A stretch of DNA of 64,000 nucleotides, taken from positions 558,001-622,000 of the forward strand of contig JAKMXF010000321.1 of NCBI GenBank assembly GCA_024704765.1, written 5' to 3'. The notes under the pieces are model-generated. The model searched no databases, was not told where the DNA came from, and worked only from the letters and a program-made list of their open reading frames with translations. The number at the start of each line of letters is the position of its first letter. Positions within the stretch are counted from its first letter, which is position 1. The stretch comes from Oopsacas minuta. Taxonomy: Eukaryota > Porifera > Hexactinellida > Lyssacinosida > Leucopsacidae. Positions 11,743 to 23,690 of the stretch are shown piece by piece. A program made the translations under genes and the position numbers.

Positions 11743-13770
11743 ATGGAGGTAAACAGTGCAGTTAGTTTCGAGTCAATGGGTTTAGATCCCAGACTTTTGA
11801 AATCAGTTTATAAGATGAGTTGGATTGTTCCTACCCCTGTACAATCCCAAGGTATTCCCCTTGCATTAGAAGGCAATGATATTCTCACAAAAGCAAAGAC
11901 AGGATCAGGTAAAACAGCAGTATATCTGATACCTATAATTCACAAGATTTTAACGAAAAATGGCTACGGCATAAGGGCTGTTGTTATTGTTCCATCTAAA
12001 GAGTTGAGTAGACAGGTTTGTTGTCAGACTAAAGATTTGAGTTATGCCTGTAGTAGAGAGGTTAAAGTTCTTGACTTGATTGCTAACGGTACTAAGGAGC
12101 AAGTTATGTTTCAAGAGCCAAATATAATAGTAGGTTAGCGAATATATTTTCAGCTTCCAAATTGAAATATTTTACATCTTCGTGGAATATAATTTGGTTA
12201 TTGGAAATAAATAATATTGAAGTAATTTCAACAAGTTTCTTTGTGCTAGGCAACTGTTAATTAGAAACTTGTTTCAGCTCCATTCTCCACCGCCCCGAAG
12301 TTGATCTGCTGCATGAATATTAGCAATTTACCATTTTAGAATTTTTGTCATTCATTATACTAACTGGTGACTTTTAGTGATATTTCACCGTCCTGCTTTA
12401 ATTCCCATATTTCGAAGTAGAGTCATTGAAATATTTCGTATTATCGATAATGTCATAAATAATGATAATGAAATGGCTCTCGCATGCTTAGATGGACATC
12501 ATGTGGAGCTGAAACAAGTTTCTCATTAACAGGGGCCTTATATCATAAATTTCTATCTTAAGGTACTCCTAGTAAGCTTGCTTCCTTGCTAAGATCAAAC
12601 GCTATCAACCTAAGCTCTTTAGAATGTCTAGCCATAGACGAAGCAGATCTCATATTCTCATTTGGATACGAGAAAGATTTTAGAAGTGTTATAACACATC
12701 TCCCAAAGATTTATCAATGTTTTTTAATGTCAGCTACTTTTAGTGCTGATGTTAAAATCCTAAAGAAACTTGTCTTACACAATCCTATAACTCTTAAATT
12801 AAAGGACACAGACCTACCTCAAGAAGATAAACTGACACAATCTTATATCAGAGCGGAGAGAAATGATAAATTTCTTCTAATATACGCGCTTATAAAACTA
12901 AATTTGCTTCAAGGAAAATCTCTCATTTTTGTAAATACAATTGATAGCTGTTATAATCTGAAATTATTTCTGGAAAAATTCTCAATTCGTTCTTGTGTAT
13001 TGAATTCAGAATTGCCACAGAATTCGAGACTCCACATAATCGAAGAATTTAATAAAGATGTCTATGAGATTATAATAGCTACTGACGATAGTGTTACAAT
13101 ACAAAATCAAACTGCTAATAAACCGAGTAAGAAATCCAGAAAAGATATGGAATATTCTGTTTCGAGAGGTGTTGATTTTCAGAACATAAAAAATGTGATA
13201 AATTTCGATTTCCCAACTACAGTAGAAAAGTATATTCACAGAATAGGCCGCACTGCTAGAGGAACGAATTCAGGAACAGCTCTGTCATTCGTTAGTTCAA
13301 AAGAAGAGAGTTATCTTCAACAATTAGAAGAGAGACTCAGTAAAAACGGAGAAGTTATTTTGAAATCCTACCAATTCAAAATGTCTGAAATAGATACTTT
13401 TAAGTATCGTGTTAACGGTGTTATGAAATCTATAACAAAGCTAGCGATTAGAAACGCTAGAGTGAAAGAAATTAAAACTGAAATATTTAATTCTGCGAAA
13501 CTACAAACTTATTTTGAAGATAATCCCCGTGATCTTGAGGTATTACGTCATGACAAGCACTTACAGCCGAAACAGATAGAATCATCAATGAAATATATTC
13601 CCCCTTATTTAGTGCCCAAATCTATGAAAGCTACATTCTCCAGTTCTACTTCTAGGAAGAAACAGAGAGCTCGCCCTTTCACATCTCGCTCTAAACAGTT
13701 GAAAAGAGGGAGACATAATCCTTTGAAAAGTTTATCTCTCCGTAAAACGACCGTACGGAAGCATAAGTAG
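11743..13770 (+). CDS. DDX56: DEAD-box RNA helicase DDX56, 2 exons
   Basis: Exons 11743-12133 and 12563-13770 join in phase (G|GT) to give 532 aa (human 547). DDX56 is a nucleolar ATP-dependent RNA helicase needed for late large-subunit ribosome assembly. Visible motifs are the Q-motif region (PTPVQSQGIPLALEG), Walker A AKTGSGKTA, VPSKELSRQ (Ia), the DEAD box in AIDEADLIFSFGYE, LMSATF (III), SLIFVNT (IV), the RGVDF region (V) and YIHRIGRTARG (VI). The family-specific YFEDNPRDLEVLRHDKHL segment, 'PPYLVP' and a Lys/Arg-rich tail suited to nucleolar targeting follow. KRI1, elsewhere in the window, also acts in ribosome biogenesis, though on the small subunit. Confidence 0.97.
12246..12541. mobile_element. 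MITE of the 'TTTCAGCTCCACCG' family, copy 2 (DDX56 intron)
   Basis: The left end GGCAACTGTTAATTAGAAAC then TTGTTTCAGCTCCA is the inverted form of the right end, GGAGCTGAAACAAGTTTCTC then ATTAACAGGGGCC. Total length is about 295 bp. This is one of the best-preserved of five copies. It fills most of the single DDX56 intron and has no coding capacity. Confidence 0.75.
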
Positions 13771-13931
13771 AGTTTAATATATATTTGTAGCTCTGTCAAT
13801 TAGAAATGTATCTTATCATATATCTTTCCTGTAATATAATCAACGAATCGCGCATTACCCCAATATTTCTAGCTTTGTATTCAATTAATCAATCATTTTC
13901 AACAGTAATTGTTCGCACTTCCAATCTACTA

Positions 13932-14081
13932 CAGTCAACTCCCCCTTATATCAAAATCTGAGATTACAAATATGGTCCCATATCATCGAAGTACCATATA
14001 TTTCATTGGCTATATCGATCTCCGCTTATATCGGAGTAATTTTCGCTGTCCATCGAGCTTCGACATAACGGAACCTGACTG
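13932..14081. mobile_element. pogo-like MITE downstream of DDX56 and CSTF3
   Basis: The left end is CAGTCAACTCCCCCTTATAT; the right end reads CGACATAACGGAACCTGACTG, its rough complement. It belongs to the 'CAGT-AACTCCCGTTATATCGAA' family, also present at 16089, 25124, 26046 and 59731. It lies between the convergent 3' ends of DDX56 and CSTF3. Confidence 0.65.
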
Positions 14082-14208
14082 ACAAAGAATATTACAGTAA
14101 TACATTTTAATGAGATCAAATAAAACGACAATACAGTTAATATACGTATTTATCACGAGCAACTAACGATAAGATAATCCTTATTAACTAATTCGAAATG
14201 ACTAATGC

Positions 14209-17200
14209 CTAGCTAGACTGGCTAAGATTCTGTTTCTTATTTTGCCTCCTCTCTCTATAGAGATCATGTACAGGGGGAGACTCTCCGTCTATTTCATGGT
14301 CAGGATGGATTCGTTTCGTTGTTTTTGGTTTTTCTTCGAACTTTAGCGTATCAATACTATTCAGGAAAATATCTGTTGAGTAAAAGTATGGTTAATAAAT
14401 ACAAGTAGAAGTGTTATTCCCTGGATCAAATACAGTAGAACCTCGTAAACCCGAATTTGGCATAATATTGGTACAATCTTATAGAAACTGTATAGAATTT
14501 TATCATATACCGAATAATTACCTGGATCATGAGGGAAGTCTGTTTGTGCTATCTTCCTCATAAGCTCGTCTACTTTAACGAATGGACCATGGAAACAAGT
14601 AGGAGGAGGTAGTTTGCTGAGTAGGTCTGTGAGACTCTCTGGTATAGGCGTTACACCTCCTGCATGTGTTAACAATCCAACACCTAATTGGTGGTAAAGT
14701 AGTACCATGTATTAACAACATTTTGTATATACAGTGGTGTTCGATTGTTAGCAACTGTTTTCATGGATGTATATAGTGCATTTTTGTATGATAAATTATT
14801 CGCGCATAATAGCAATTCGCGTAGAATTACCAGCTAAATTTAACGCTGTTTTTGTGCAAAGCATGTGTAAATACCGGTTTCTACCATATTAGCGAGGAAA
14901 ACGCATTCAAAATACAATTTGCTAATACGGGAACTCCACTGTAATTATCTTTATTGCATTACCTGGAGCAGCTGATGGTCTATACGGTCTCATATGTCTT
15001 ACATCAGGTTTGTATATGTGAGATTCATAACTACTCTCTGATACACTACCTGATACACTCAGGCCCTTAACTCCAACTTCCAACTGTCCACTACGACTCT
15101 ACAAAACCTCATTTTAATATCATAACATACAATATAATGTACGTCATAATATCAATAAATATAAGCTGGAATTTCTAAAGCTTTCCTGTTGCAATTTCTA
15201 CATTATTATTATGAACCGTTAATGCCGCGGTTCCTAACCTTTCCCCCACCATGGACTCCCTATACCATTTGTACAAATTCTGTAGACTCCTGCTGTCGTC
15301 CGTGGACCACCAAGAGGCCCACGGACCGCAGGTTCGGAACGATGTATTAACGAAAAGAGTATAACTTGCCCTATATTTCATAACTTTTAGCTCGTTTTCA
15401 GCGCATGGATATAAATCTAAGTATTTGTATCTGTCCACAACAGCAGTAGCTTCTTTCTCTTTCATTCTCTACATACCCAATATAGTACATTCATTCATTC
15501 ATTCATTTACACATAACTACTCCATGAACAGGTTACCTACCTCAGGGAGCAGTTCTTCTAGAGATTCGAACCTTCTCTTCTCTACCTTGAGGAGACTTGT
15601 CAGGTCACCAATATTATTCTCAAATTCATAGAATTTATCCCAAATTTCTCTAAGAGAAAGATTGAATATTTTATTGTGCATTTATTCACCTCAAAATGTT
15701 TTACATACCCAGTTTGTTCAGGTGGTACTTGAGATAATGCTTTCTCGAATAAAACTCTTGCATTATTCTCATCTATACTTACAACAAATATATTAAATAT
15801 ATAAATAAGCCAATTATTTACATTTCTGATATTATTCTAACCGTTTAAATGTGTTAGGAAGTCTAAATAGGCTAAAACGTATGTAGATTCAGCTCCGAAT
15901 TTCTATAAATTAGATTACAATCAAATATCAGGACACAATATATAAATTCAAAATTTATCATATACCTTCAGTCCCAAATCAAATATCTTTAGTGCTGTTA
16001 TTGTTAGCTAAATATAAACAAGCAAATATGTATACAAATAATACAATACTATGTTCCTAGGCCAGTAACACACAATTTGCAATATTTACAGTCAAATCCC
16101 GTTATATCGAAGCTCAAGGAACCAAGATATAATCGATGTGATATAAAAATCAGCTGGGACCATATTTGTACAAGACTTTAATATAAGCGGGTATTCAATA
16201 AATCTGTGTCCAGTGTAACGGGAGTTGACTGTAGATACTATCCTAATATTTATCTTTAAACTAACTTTGCTAGAATAATACTCCATCAGTGCAGCAGCAA
16301 TATACACCTAGACAATCGCTTAATAATATGATTGATACAATCTGATAACCTTACGAGCTAATACAACATACATGATGTTTGCTTTTAGTATCTTTTCTAG
16401 CTCGATGGAACACTACACGGGCTCCTTGTATACCTTCAACTCGTCTAGCGAATTTCATATACTGTATGTATATCTAGGAATTGTAATAGGTGAACAGATT
16501 ATTCGAAATGTTTATAATATACAAAATACGGCTTTACTCTTCACTAATGCAAAAAGATGACGTAATTTCGTAAAAAAGTTGTTATTTCAAACCAATATTT
16601 TTCAGAAATATTGTTGCTAGTCATTTTCACATTCTCCCATAAGCTATTCTTGTAATTACTTGCATTATTTGACTTACAAGTGTTGGATCCAATTCTTCAT
16701 TTTCCAAACCTTTTTCATATATCTTATGAACCTTTTCGTATTTCATTCTACCCTAAATATTGAATACGAGAATAATCTGTGTTGCCCCGAATACCAGAAT
16801 ATGTACTACACATAATATTAATAAACCCATTAACAATACCTACTGCAGTATACTAGTCGCTGTAACAACATTTCCCCTAAAATTATGGACAAGAACGAGT
16901 AGACTGTATTGGCTGTTTTCTCGGCTAATATGCTACCAACATAATTTAGAGATAGCTGGTATCAATAATACCAACACATGACTCCGATTCACAACACTAT
17001 GATCATGCTTATATCACATAATGTCTGTGATAATTGTTAATCAATATTATAACATTACTAGGTAGATCACTCTGTAAAAACGTATCTGCTGTGAAGTTAT
17101 AAATCCTCCCACCAATCCCACTCAATTCCCAAAATATTTAATTTCTCCACCCCCAAACCTTCCCTCCTTTCTCCACTAAAACCTAACTCGTAAATCCCAA

Positions 17201-20200
17201 ATAATCACAACACCAAACACTCTTAAAATCAGTAATTCAGTTAAGTTATAAAATTGCTTGAATCTACTGGTAAGTGTTTTCACTGTGTTGTAGAGAATAA
17301 CTGAATTTATTACTTCTTCATAGTCTGAGTAAGCAAAGTAGAGTAATAGACTATCTGGTAGGAAATGAGAGATGGACCGTTCGTACCAGTTTGCCACTTC
17401 TTCTGCCATCTGATTGCTGTGAATTGGTTCCTACAGGTTCAATATTATCTCAATTACCGTGATTAGTAATTTTACATTACATAACAATGCAATATATTCA
17501 AATCACTATGCAACTCCAATTTACGCCAAACCATGAGATATACTTGCTAGCATATTTTGGCCGTTTTGTTAGCTAAATTTCTAAAATTAATCAAGTGACG
17601 CCACCTTACACATGCACACAAACATACCGAATTTTAGATTTGTAGCTCTTTCAATCAACCAATACGAAAATGTAATATTAATTTGTAAAATTACTACAGT
17701 TACACTGCTGTATACATCCAATTAATACAACGAATAATAATAATAATAAAATCTAATTTATCCAATAAATCTATTTATACCCCTCTCTCAGCCATGAACT
17801 TGCTTCTGGACTCTAAGTACTGAGCAGCTTCATACCATATATGGGTATGATAAGGGAACACCAGTAGACACTGTTCATACGCGAACATTACTACAAATAA
17901 TTTCAATAATAACCAGCACTTTTATTTTATATTTGTGTATATTTAGTAAAAATTGGCCGAACTCTCACCTCGTTTCGTTAACGTTACCATATCGTCTGTT
18001 TGCAGTACGTTAGATTTCTCCCAGTTTATATAGGATTTCCACAAATCAATCTATGAATGGAAAACTAAAATTTTTGAGTTTATTGCAAACTATATTAACC
18101 TGTTGCAATTCCTTGGGATTGCCTGTTGGTGGGGTTGGAGGACCATTCTTATTGAGAGATCTGTAATCTGTCTCGAATGCCTTGGCAGTTCTTCTAGCAG
18201 CCATTTGGACTCGTGTCTTATCTTCAATGAATTTCTTTGCCAAACTTTGATTGCAACCCTTCAAACATTAAATAATTAGGATTGCATACCATTATCATAA
18301 TGTATTCGATGTGAATATCCGATTTTAATTGAAGCTAATCGTGATTGATTTCAAAATTTATAAGCAAGTTGGGTGGGTATTTCCCTAAGGGATCATTCAA
18401 AGTTACGTAACATAAATTTTCCTAATTTTGGTCCCCTCTCCTCCCTGTGTCATACATTTGACCGTTCTGTAATACAAAATAATGGGGCTGTCACACTTTG
18501 CATATCACCCCTTTCTTGTCCTTGGTAGCGTTACGTAACTTTTGAACGGCCCTAATATGAAATAAAATTTGAATTTGCCAACTCAAAACAATTATATATT
18601 ACCTCTACCTCTGTCTAAACCAATACTATATGAAACACTCTACATACCGTTTCGAAATCACTGTAAGATTTCCATATATTCTCAACCCCCTGTAACGCAG
18701 TAGCAATAGCTCTCTAAACAATAAATCACAATAATTATACGGTAGTTTCCAATAGATACTGATAATTAGCATTTTATTAGCATATTGGATACCTGATAGG
18801 TTTTCCTTAACTGGTTAGTCTTTTGGGTTTCAGCAAAAGTCCCTGTGCAATCACTATAAATATACAGTGCCAGCTTAAAGTATGCATGATACAATTTCTA
18901 TTTCTATTAGTTTCAGTCAATTGTTGAAAAATAGTAAGTTATCACATTTATTTCTGTATTTATACAAATTGGAAGCCAATTCCCTTCTGGGTTATAATTG
19001 CAATCTCACCTTGTTTTCAAAAAGTGGATGAAATCTTTCCAGATCTGTGTGAAGCGAAAAAGGAGATAGATAAATTATTTTATCTCTACGTAACTTTAGC
19101 ATTAATTAATATTTCTAACAATACTTACTGAGCCTCAATTCTTGTTTATACGTTTGCGAATATGTACCCCAGTGGCGTAGCCACATCCGGGTAACTGACT
19201 GTCGTGCCCGGGCAATATTTCTAAAAATATGTTTGTAACTGCTTTAAGCAAATTATTTCTACTTAATAATAAACCGTTTTGTTGTGTTTCGATACTCTCA
19301 ATAATTTCCATATTCATTATCTCAATTCAATTCGTATTATGTTTTTACTGTTTAAACCCACTCGTATTCTTCATTTTATTATTCTTATTATGGCATACAT
19401 TGTATGTGTGGTCTAAATCCAATCTTGTCCGTGTGCCCGGGCAAAATCACTCAAGGCTGGCTACGCCACTGATGTACCCTTATGTTCTTATTAGGCTAAC
19501 TAATTTCTCAAAAAAATGTTCAAACTAGACTAATTGATTGTAACTTGCAATAATCTCCCAAAATTTCAGACTAATCCCTACAAGTTACAGTGGAACCTGG
19601 TTAATACGCATATACGAACACGGTTAATACGAATTTCCATATAAAACGAACAAATATTTATATAAAATCAGGTACATACGATATTTATTAAATTGGTATT
19701 ATTCCGGTTAATATGAAGTCAGGATAAAGAGAACAAATTTTGGTCGTCATTTGTGTTCGTATTAACGAGGTTCCCATGTATATAACCCCTCTATAAATGA
19801 TTAATTTCGAAATAGTCGATGCATATGTCACCTGACCAAATGTATAATGTATTGACAAACTTACAGAAGTAGAGTTCATGTCCAAACCAACATTGTCTAA
19901 AGCGAATTCATAAGCTTTTGTAAGCTTCTCCCTGTTCAGAATAAAATACAATAATAAACATGGACACAATATTCGTTATATGAAGTGCAGCTACGAATCC
20001 AGTTACTATCAAATGAATGAATACATTTATTTGTATATTGGCCAATTTCCTATTTATGGTTTTACCTGTAATTGGAGAGCTCCCTCTTAACATCACGTAC
20101 ATAATTCACATAGCATTTCCATAAGTCAATATGTAACACTCTTTTCAAACATCTTTGAAACAACTACGGGTAGTAGATGGGTTAACCCATAGCTTAATTA

Positions 20201-22827
20201 TCAACATTACGTAATTGTATGGTTACCTTTTCGACCTTATCGTAGTTTCTATGTCCCATCTATTGAATCAAATAGAATAGTATAATAATGATGTAATAAT
20301 GTATAGTGCCATTTCTATAATGTTAGATACTAATTCATGACTGTTGTTATGCATTATAATGTATGTATAAGATATTTGATGACCGATTTACTATTTGAGA
20401 GAGAATATTAATTTAGAGTGCTGAGATGAACCAGCTGTGGGGTTTATTCAGAGCATTAAGCGTTCCTCATTTTTGGAGCGCACTCCCGCTCCCGCTCCTG
20501 AAAATGGAGCGCGCTCCTTTTCATTCTTCTTGAATTGGACCATTGTACATTCGGAAAATTGCTAAAATGTACACGTCAAACCCATCTCAATAAATAAGTA
20601 TTAATGTGAATTATGAAAAAGTGACCCAAACCATATTTATAGCAACAAGAGTGAATTTTATGCAGAATAACGATGAAATGTAAATAGTTTGCTATTAAAT
20701 AGGAGCATGCTCCGGTGTATCCGGTCCTCAAAAATGGGTCATTGCTCCACCCTTCATTCTTTTTTCTTAAATTGAGCGCATTCTAGGTTCCTCTCCTCAA
20801 AATAGGAGCGCGCTTCTTTAATGCTCTGGGTATATTCTTGATGGCCTTGTCAAAAGCTACTGTGAGGTCGAACTCTGCAATATTGCTTCTATTTTAAATG
20901 CAGAACACGATATATACCAGTAGTGGAGGAGTATGCGGAGCCATGACCCACCACCTTTTCGTGCAGATGAGTATTAGGAACTCCCTTAAGTGATTGGATT
21001 CTGTTATAACGCGTGTATTGTAGCTTTCTATCTCGCCAATATATTGCAAAAGTAATGTATTCGAGGGTTTTCTGTTATCATATCATAACCAGATATAGTT
21101 TGCGCCTAACACTCAAAATTTGATTCCTACGCCCCCTGCCCCTGTATACATGATGATACCACGATATGATATTTATAAGATTTTGGGAGCTATTCCCGTT
21201 CTCAATTGATTTGCAACTAAAAAAAATTACTTCCTGCATTTTGAAATGGCAGAAGTGAATTAAACGGATAAAACTATACATTTAGGGAAATCAAGCGGAT
21301 GGTAGCCCACTTTCTAGGAGCTATAGGAATGTACTCAAAGGAACCGTTTGAAATATGTTTCTTTGAGATTAACTAATAAAATACTTCACCAAAATTGAAC
21401 ATCAGATGAAAAGTGTTAAGAACATTGCCTTTCCAGCGGTACCGCGTACTTCTATACACTTCAGTGTTTTCCAATATTGTTGGCAATGTACATTTATCAT
21501 TTTTCCTGACCCAGAATTGCAATCAGTGCAAAATAGTACTTCTCCCGAATCCCACGATTGGGAAATTTCACGTTTGAGAGCCTTGCACTATAGCAGGTTA
21601 TACTATCTGTAATAACCCGAATAATGTTCCTTGTATTAAATCCCTATTTCAAATTTACAACCATAAGTTCCCCCAAATAATCCATCCTTCCCAACATGTT
21701 CAGTAATATAAAACATATCACAACACATACAAAGAGAATATACAATAGAATTGTAATCAGATGCATGACCAGGGTTACCATTATTAGAATTGAATTAATA
21801 CATTAATGTAACTCCACCTCATGTTCTATGTAAGTCTTCCAGAATCTTCCACATGTAGGGAACTGTATTACAAGCTTCTCAAACAATATTCGAGCTCTTG
21901 AGCTGTGCTGGCCCTAGAAATAACAAGTTTGGATAATTGTAATCTATAAGTTATTTTATACGTATAATTATTCCTCCAACTTTTCCGTAGGAAACGGTCC
22001 GGTTGGTCAGGTTTCAACCTGACTAATTGAAATCTGCTTGCTACGGCCTTGTCCAATTACGTAGGTTAAATTCGACATAGCTAGCTACCATATGTCACAG
22101 TGTTATAAGGGTTTTTAATAAATTTAACGGAATTCCTTTCATTCCTAGAAATTGTCCCGCGGACATTAATCTCTAGATGTTATAAGAATAGTATTATTAG
22201 AGTATAGTGGACCACTAGCTATTCACTGACATACTGGGTTTCCGTTACAATCCTACGTCAAAATTAGAATCATTATCAGAGACATAGTTGGGAGTAAAGC
22301 TAAATATAGCGAGGAACATATTACCTGTTTACCTTCCCAATCCCACTCAAACTAGGAATTAAGATTATTACAGTGAAACCTCCACACACGGGGTTCCAGA
22401 GACGCCGAAAAATACTACCATTACCACGTTTCACCGTTTCCATAGATCGTTTGTGGAGGTTTCACTGTATTAATTAAGATCCCACTATATACCTGTGCTT
22501 CTCTTATCAATATACCCCAGGCATCAATATCATATGGGTTAGATTTCAGTTTGCCTTCAGCACGCTGTCCTTCTGCTGTAGTAGACCAGGGCTGAGATAG
22601 GTCAGTTACCTAGGAGGAGACATGATACAACTATTTTTGTAAGTACAAAATTATCAGGAATAAACACTAACATCTTTTCCTAATTTCTTTGTGAAGAAAT
22701 CACTTCCTTGATGCATTGGTTGAGTTTGTGTTACAACCTGAGGTTGTAACGGTACTACTAGTGGTGGGGGAGCTTGCTCCACTTGCATTGGCTGTTGTTG
22801 TTGTTCAGGGGTCGAAATTGTCGCCAT
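14209..22827 (-). CDS. CSTF3: Cleavage stimulation factor subunit 3 (CstF-77), about 24 exons
   Basis: CSTF3 is the HAT-repeat scaffold of the CstF complex, which drives mRNA 3'-end cleavage and polyadenylation. Approximate exons, 5' to 3': 22827-22672, 22609-22493, 21913-21822, 20262-20229, 20152-20066, 19931-19864, 19053-19014, 18843-18790, 18716-18650, 18261-18102, 18052-17967, 17891-17782, 17414-17316, 16751-16683, 16464-16375, 16307-16265, 16012-15967, 15904-15843, 15775-15713, 15651-15541, 15466-15370, 15099-14962, 14698-14521, 14366-14209. The coding order matches the animal protein: [74 protein letters not shown]...[62 protein letters not shown] and the C-terminal [12 protein letters not shown]. 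The start is the ATG of a Gln/Pro-rich leader. Several introns hold MITEs, and one uses a GC donor. Confidence 0.93.
14732..14941. mobile_element. TA-flanked MITE in a CSTF3 intron
   Basis: The ends are CAGTGGTGTTCGATTGTTAG on the left and GCTAATACGGGAACTCCACTG on the right, flanked by TA. At 210 bp it is a relative of the element in DNALI1 intron 2. A decayed relative with only its right end (GACGAACTCCACT) is near 1540 inside the intron of the coiled-coil gene. Confidence 0.7.
15215..15346. mobile_element. hAT-like short element in a CSTF3 intron
   Basis: The left end GCGGTTCCTAACCTT and right end CGCAGGTTCGGAACG are complementary. The interior contains 'CTGCTGTCGTCCGTGGACC', also seen in the copy at 28429-28555. 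It starts about 24 bp downstream of an unusual GC splice donor. Confidence 0.6.
16089..16231. mobile_element. pogo-like MITE in a CSTF3 intron
   Basis: Flanked by TA. The left end CAGTCAAATCCCGTTATATC and right end GTGTAACGGGAGTTGACTG are inverted complements. At 143 bp it is non-coding. Confidence 0.8.
19170..19471. mobile_element. hAT MITE with perfect 8-bp target duplication
   Basis: The element begins CAGTGGCGTAGCCACATCCG and ends GGCTGGCTACGCCACTG. It is flanked on both sides by the identical octamer ATGTACCC (19162-19169 and 19472-19479). Internal GTGCCCGGGCAA motifs are also inverted. An 8-bp duplication with CAGTGGCG ends identifies a hAT-superfamily non-autonomous element. It lies inside a CSTF3 intron. 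Confidence 0.9.
19588..19778. mobile_element. pogo-like MITE in a CSTF3 intron
   Basis: TA-flanked. The left end is CAGTGGAACCTGGTTAATAC; the right end is GTATTAACGAGGTTCCCATG. The interior has 'TACGAACACGGTTAATACGAA'. Related decayed sequence occurs near 33232 and 49820. Confidence 0.75.
20449..20828. mobile_element. hAT-like element with GGAGCGCGC repeats
   Basis: The left end is CAGAGCATTAAGCG and the right end TTTAATGCTCTG. The flanks GGTTTATT and GGTATATT are an 8-bp target duplication with one mismatch. The interior is full of inverted GGAGCGCGCTCC-type motifs that could fold back on themselves. Of its 380 bp none is coding. It lies inside a long CSTF3 intron. Confidence 0.75.
22371..22467. 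mobile_element. 97-bp pogo-like MITE in a CSTF3 intron
   Basis: TA-flanked. The left end CAGTGAAACCTCCACACACG and right end TTTGTGGAGGTTTCACTG make a near-perfect hairpin. It shares ends with the FDXR intron element at 5444-5611. Confidence 0.8.
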
Positions 22828-23029
22828 ATGATCTACGTTCTCACACTCTTAAATTTTCTAATACAAATGTAAATAGTAGAAAGTTATCAAGCAAAGTTAT
22901 GGAACATATTTTCTCTTTTCGCATATTCTTCCAATTTCAAAACGGTTAGAGTTGTTTGAGGGAGGAAAGTTGAGGTTTCACCTTGTAGAAAATACGAAGA
23001 ATGAGAATTAGCTTAGAGAAAGTAGAGAG

Positions 23030-23032
<3 letters not shown>

Positions 23033-23060
<28 letters not shown>
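23033..23060. repeat. (GT)n microsatellite
   Basis: An uninterrupted dinucleotide GT run of about 28 bp, upstream of CSTF3. Confidence 0.9.
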
Positions 23061-23063
<3 letters not shown>

Positions 23064-23326
23064 CTACAAACGAGAATAATTCATAATACAATTACCTTGC
23101 TATTTGTAGTCATATAACTCGTGTATAGGCTCAGTGCGAGCCTGACTAAGGATTCTACAATCTACTCTTATAGTATTATAGTAGGTTGTTTATGAAGTTG
23201 AATCCTAATTTGTATTTATTTATTTATTATTTTGCTTTCTTTGAGAATACAGTCTAGTCTGTCGAACACGGAAATATCGAAGAATGAAATCGTATAAATA
23301 ATAATATGGTCACAAACAGGTGTCAA

Positions 23327-23690
23327 AGGGAATCCTGTTTCTCCGAGTGTTTCCCCTTGGTGAATATTGTGAAACAGGATTCCCTACGGAATACTTGTTC
23401 CCGTTTCCTTGACCCGCGTACGTGTTGCTAAGTGTTTCTAACTCACTATTTTGGTGATTGAATTGAATTTTGATTGGATTACCTAACTAGATAGCATTTA
23501 GCCGAGGATATGAGCATTTCTAACTCATTATTTGGATAGCCTATGTGTATTTTCATTAGATTATCTTTGGATCTTGGTCCTGCGAGGTGGCTGGAAGTTC
23601 TTTAACCCGCGTACGTGTTGCTAAGTGTACAAGGGGAAACTACTCCGAGAACCAGAGTTTCCTGCGGAATGATGTTTCCCTAAACATCAT
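23327..23690. repeat. Repeat block with hairpin and 24-bp direct repeat
   Basis: A perfect 15-bp inverted repeat, AGGGAATCCTGTTTC at 23327-23341 with its complement at 23371-23385, is followed by a direct repeat. The sequence CCCGCGTACGTGTTGCTAAG occurs once near 23413 and again near 23608. The layout suggests a degenerate transposable element or tandem duplication. Confidence 0.6.

Noticed and set aside
15560-15580. GATTCGAACC-like sequence resembling a tRNA B box
   Set aside because: It is inside a CSTF3 exon and no cloverleaf could be drawn around it.
19135-19528. Open frames inside a CSTF3 intron
   Set aside because: They fall inside the hAT MITE with the 8-bp target duplication and have no transposase features.
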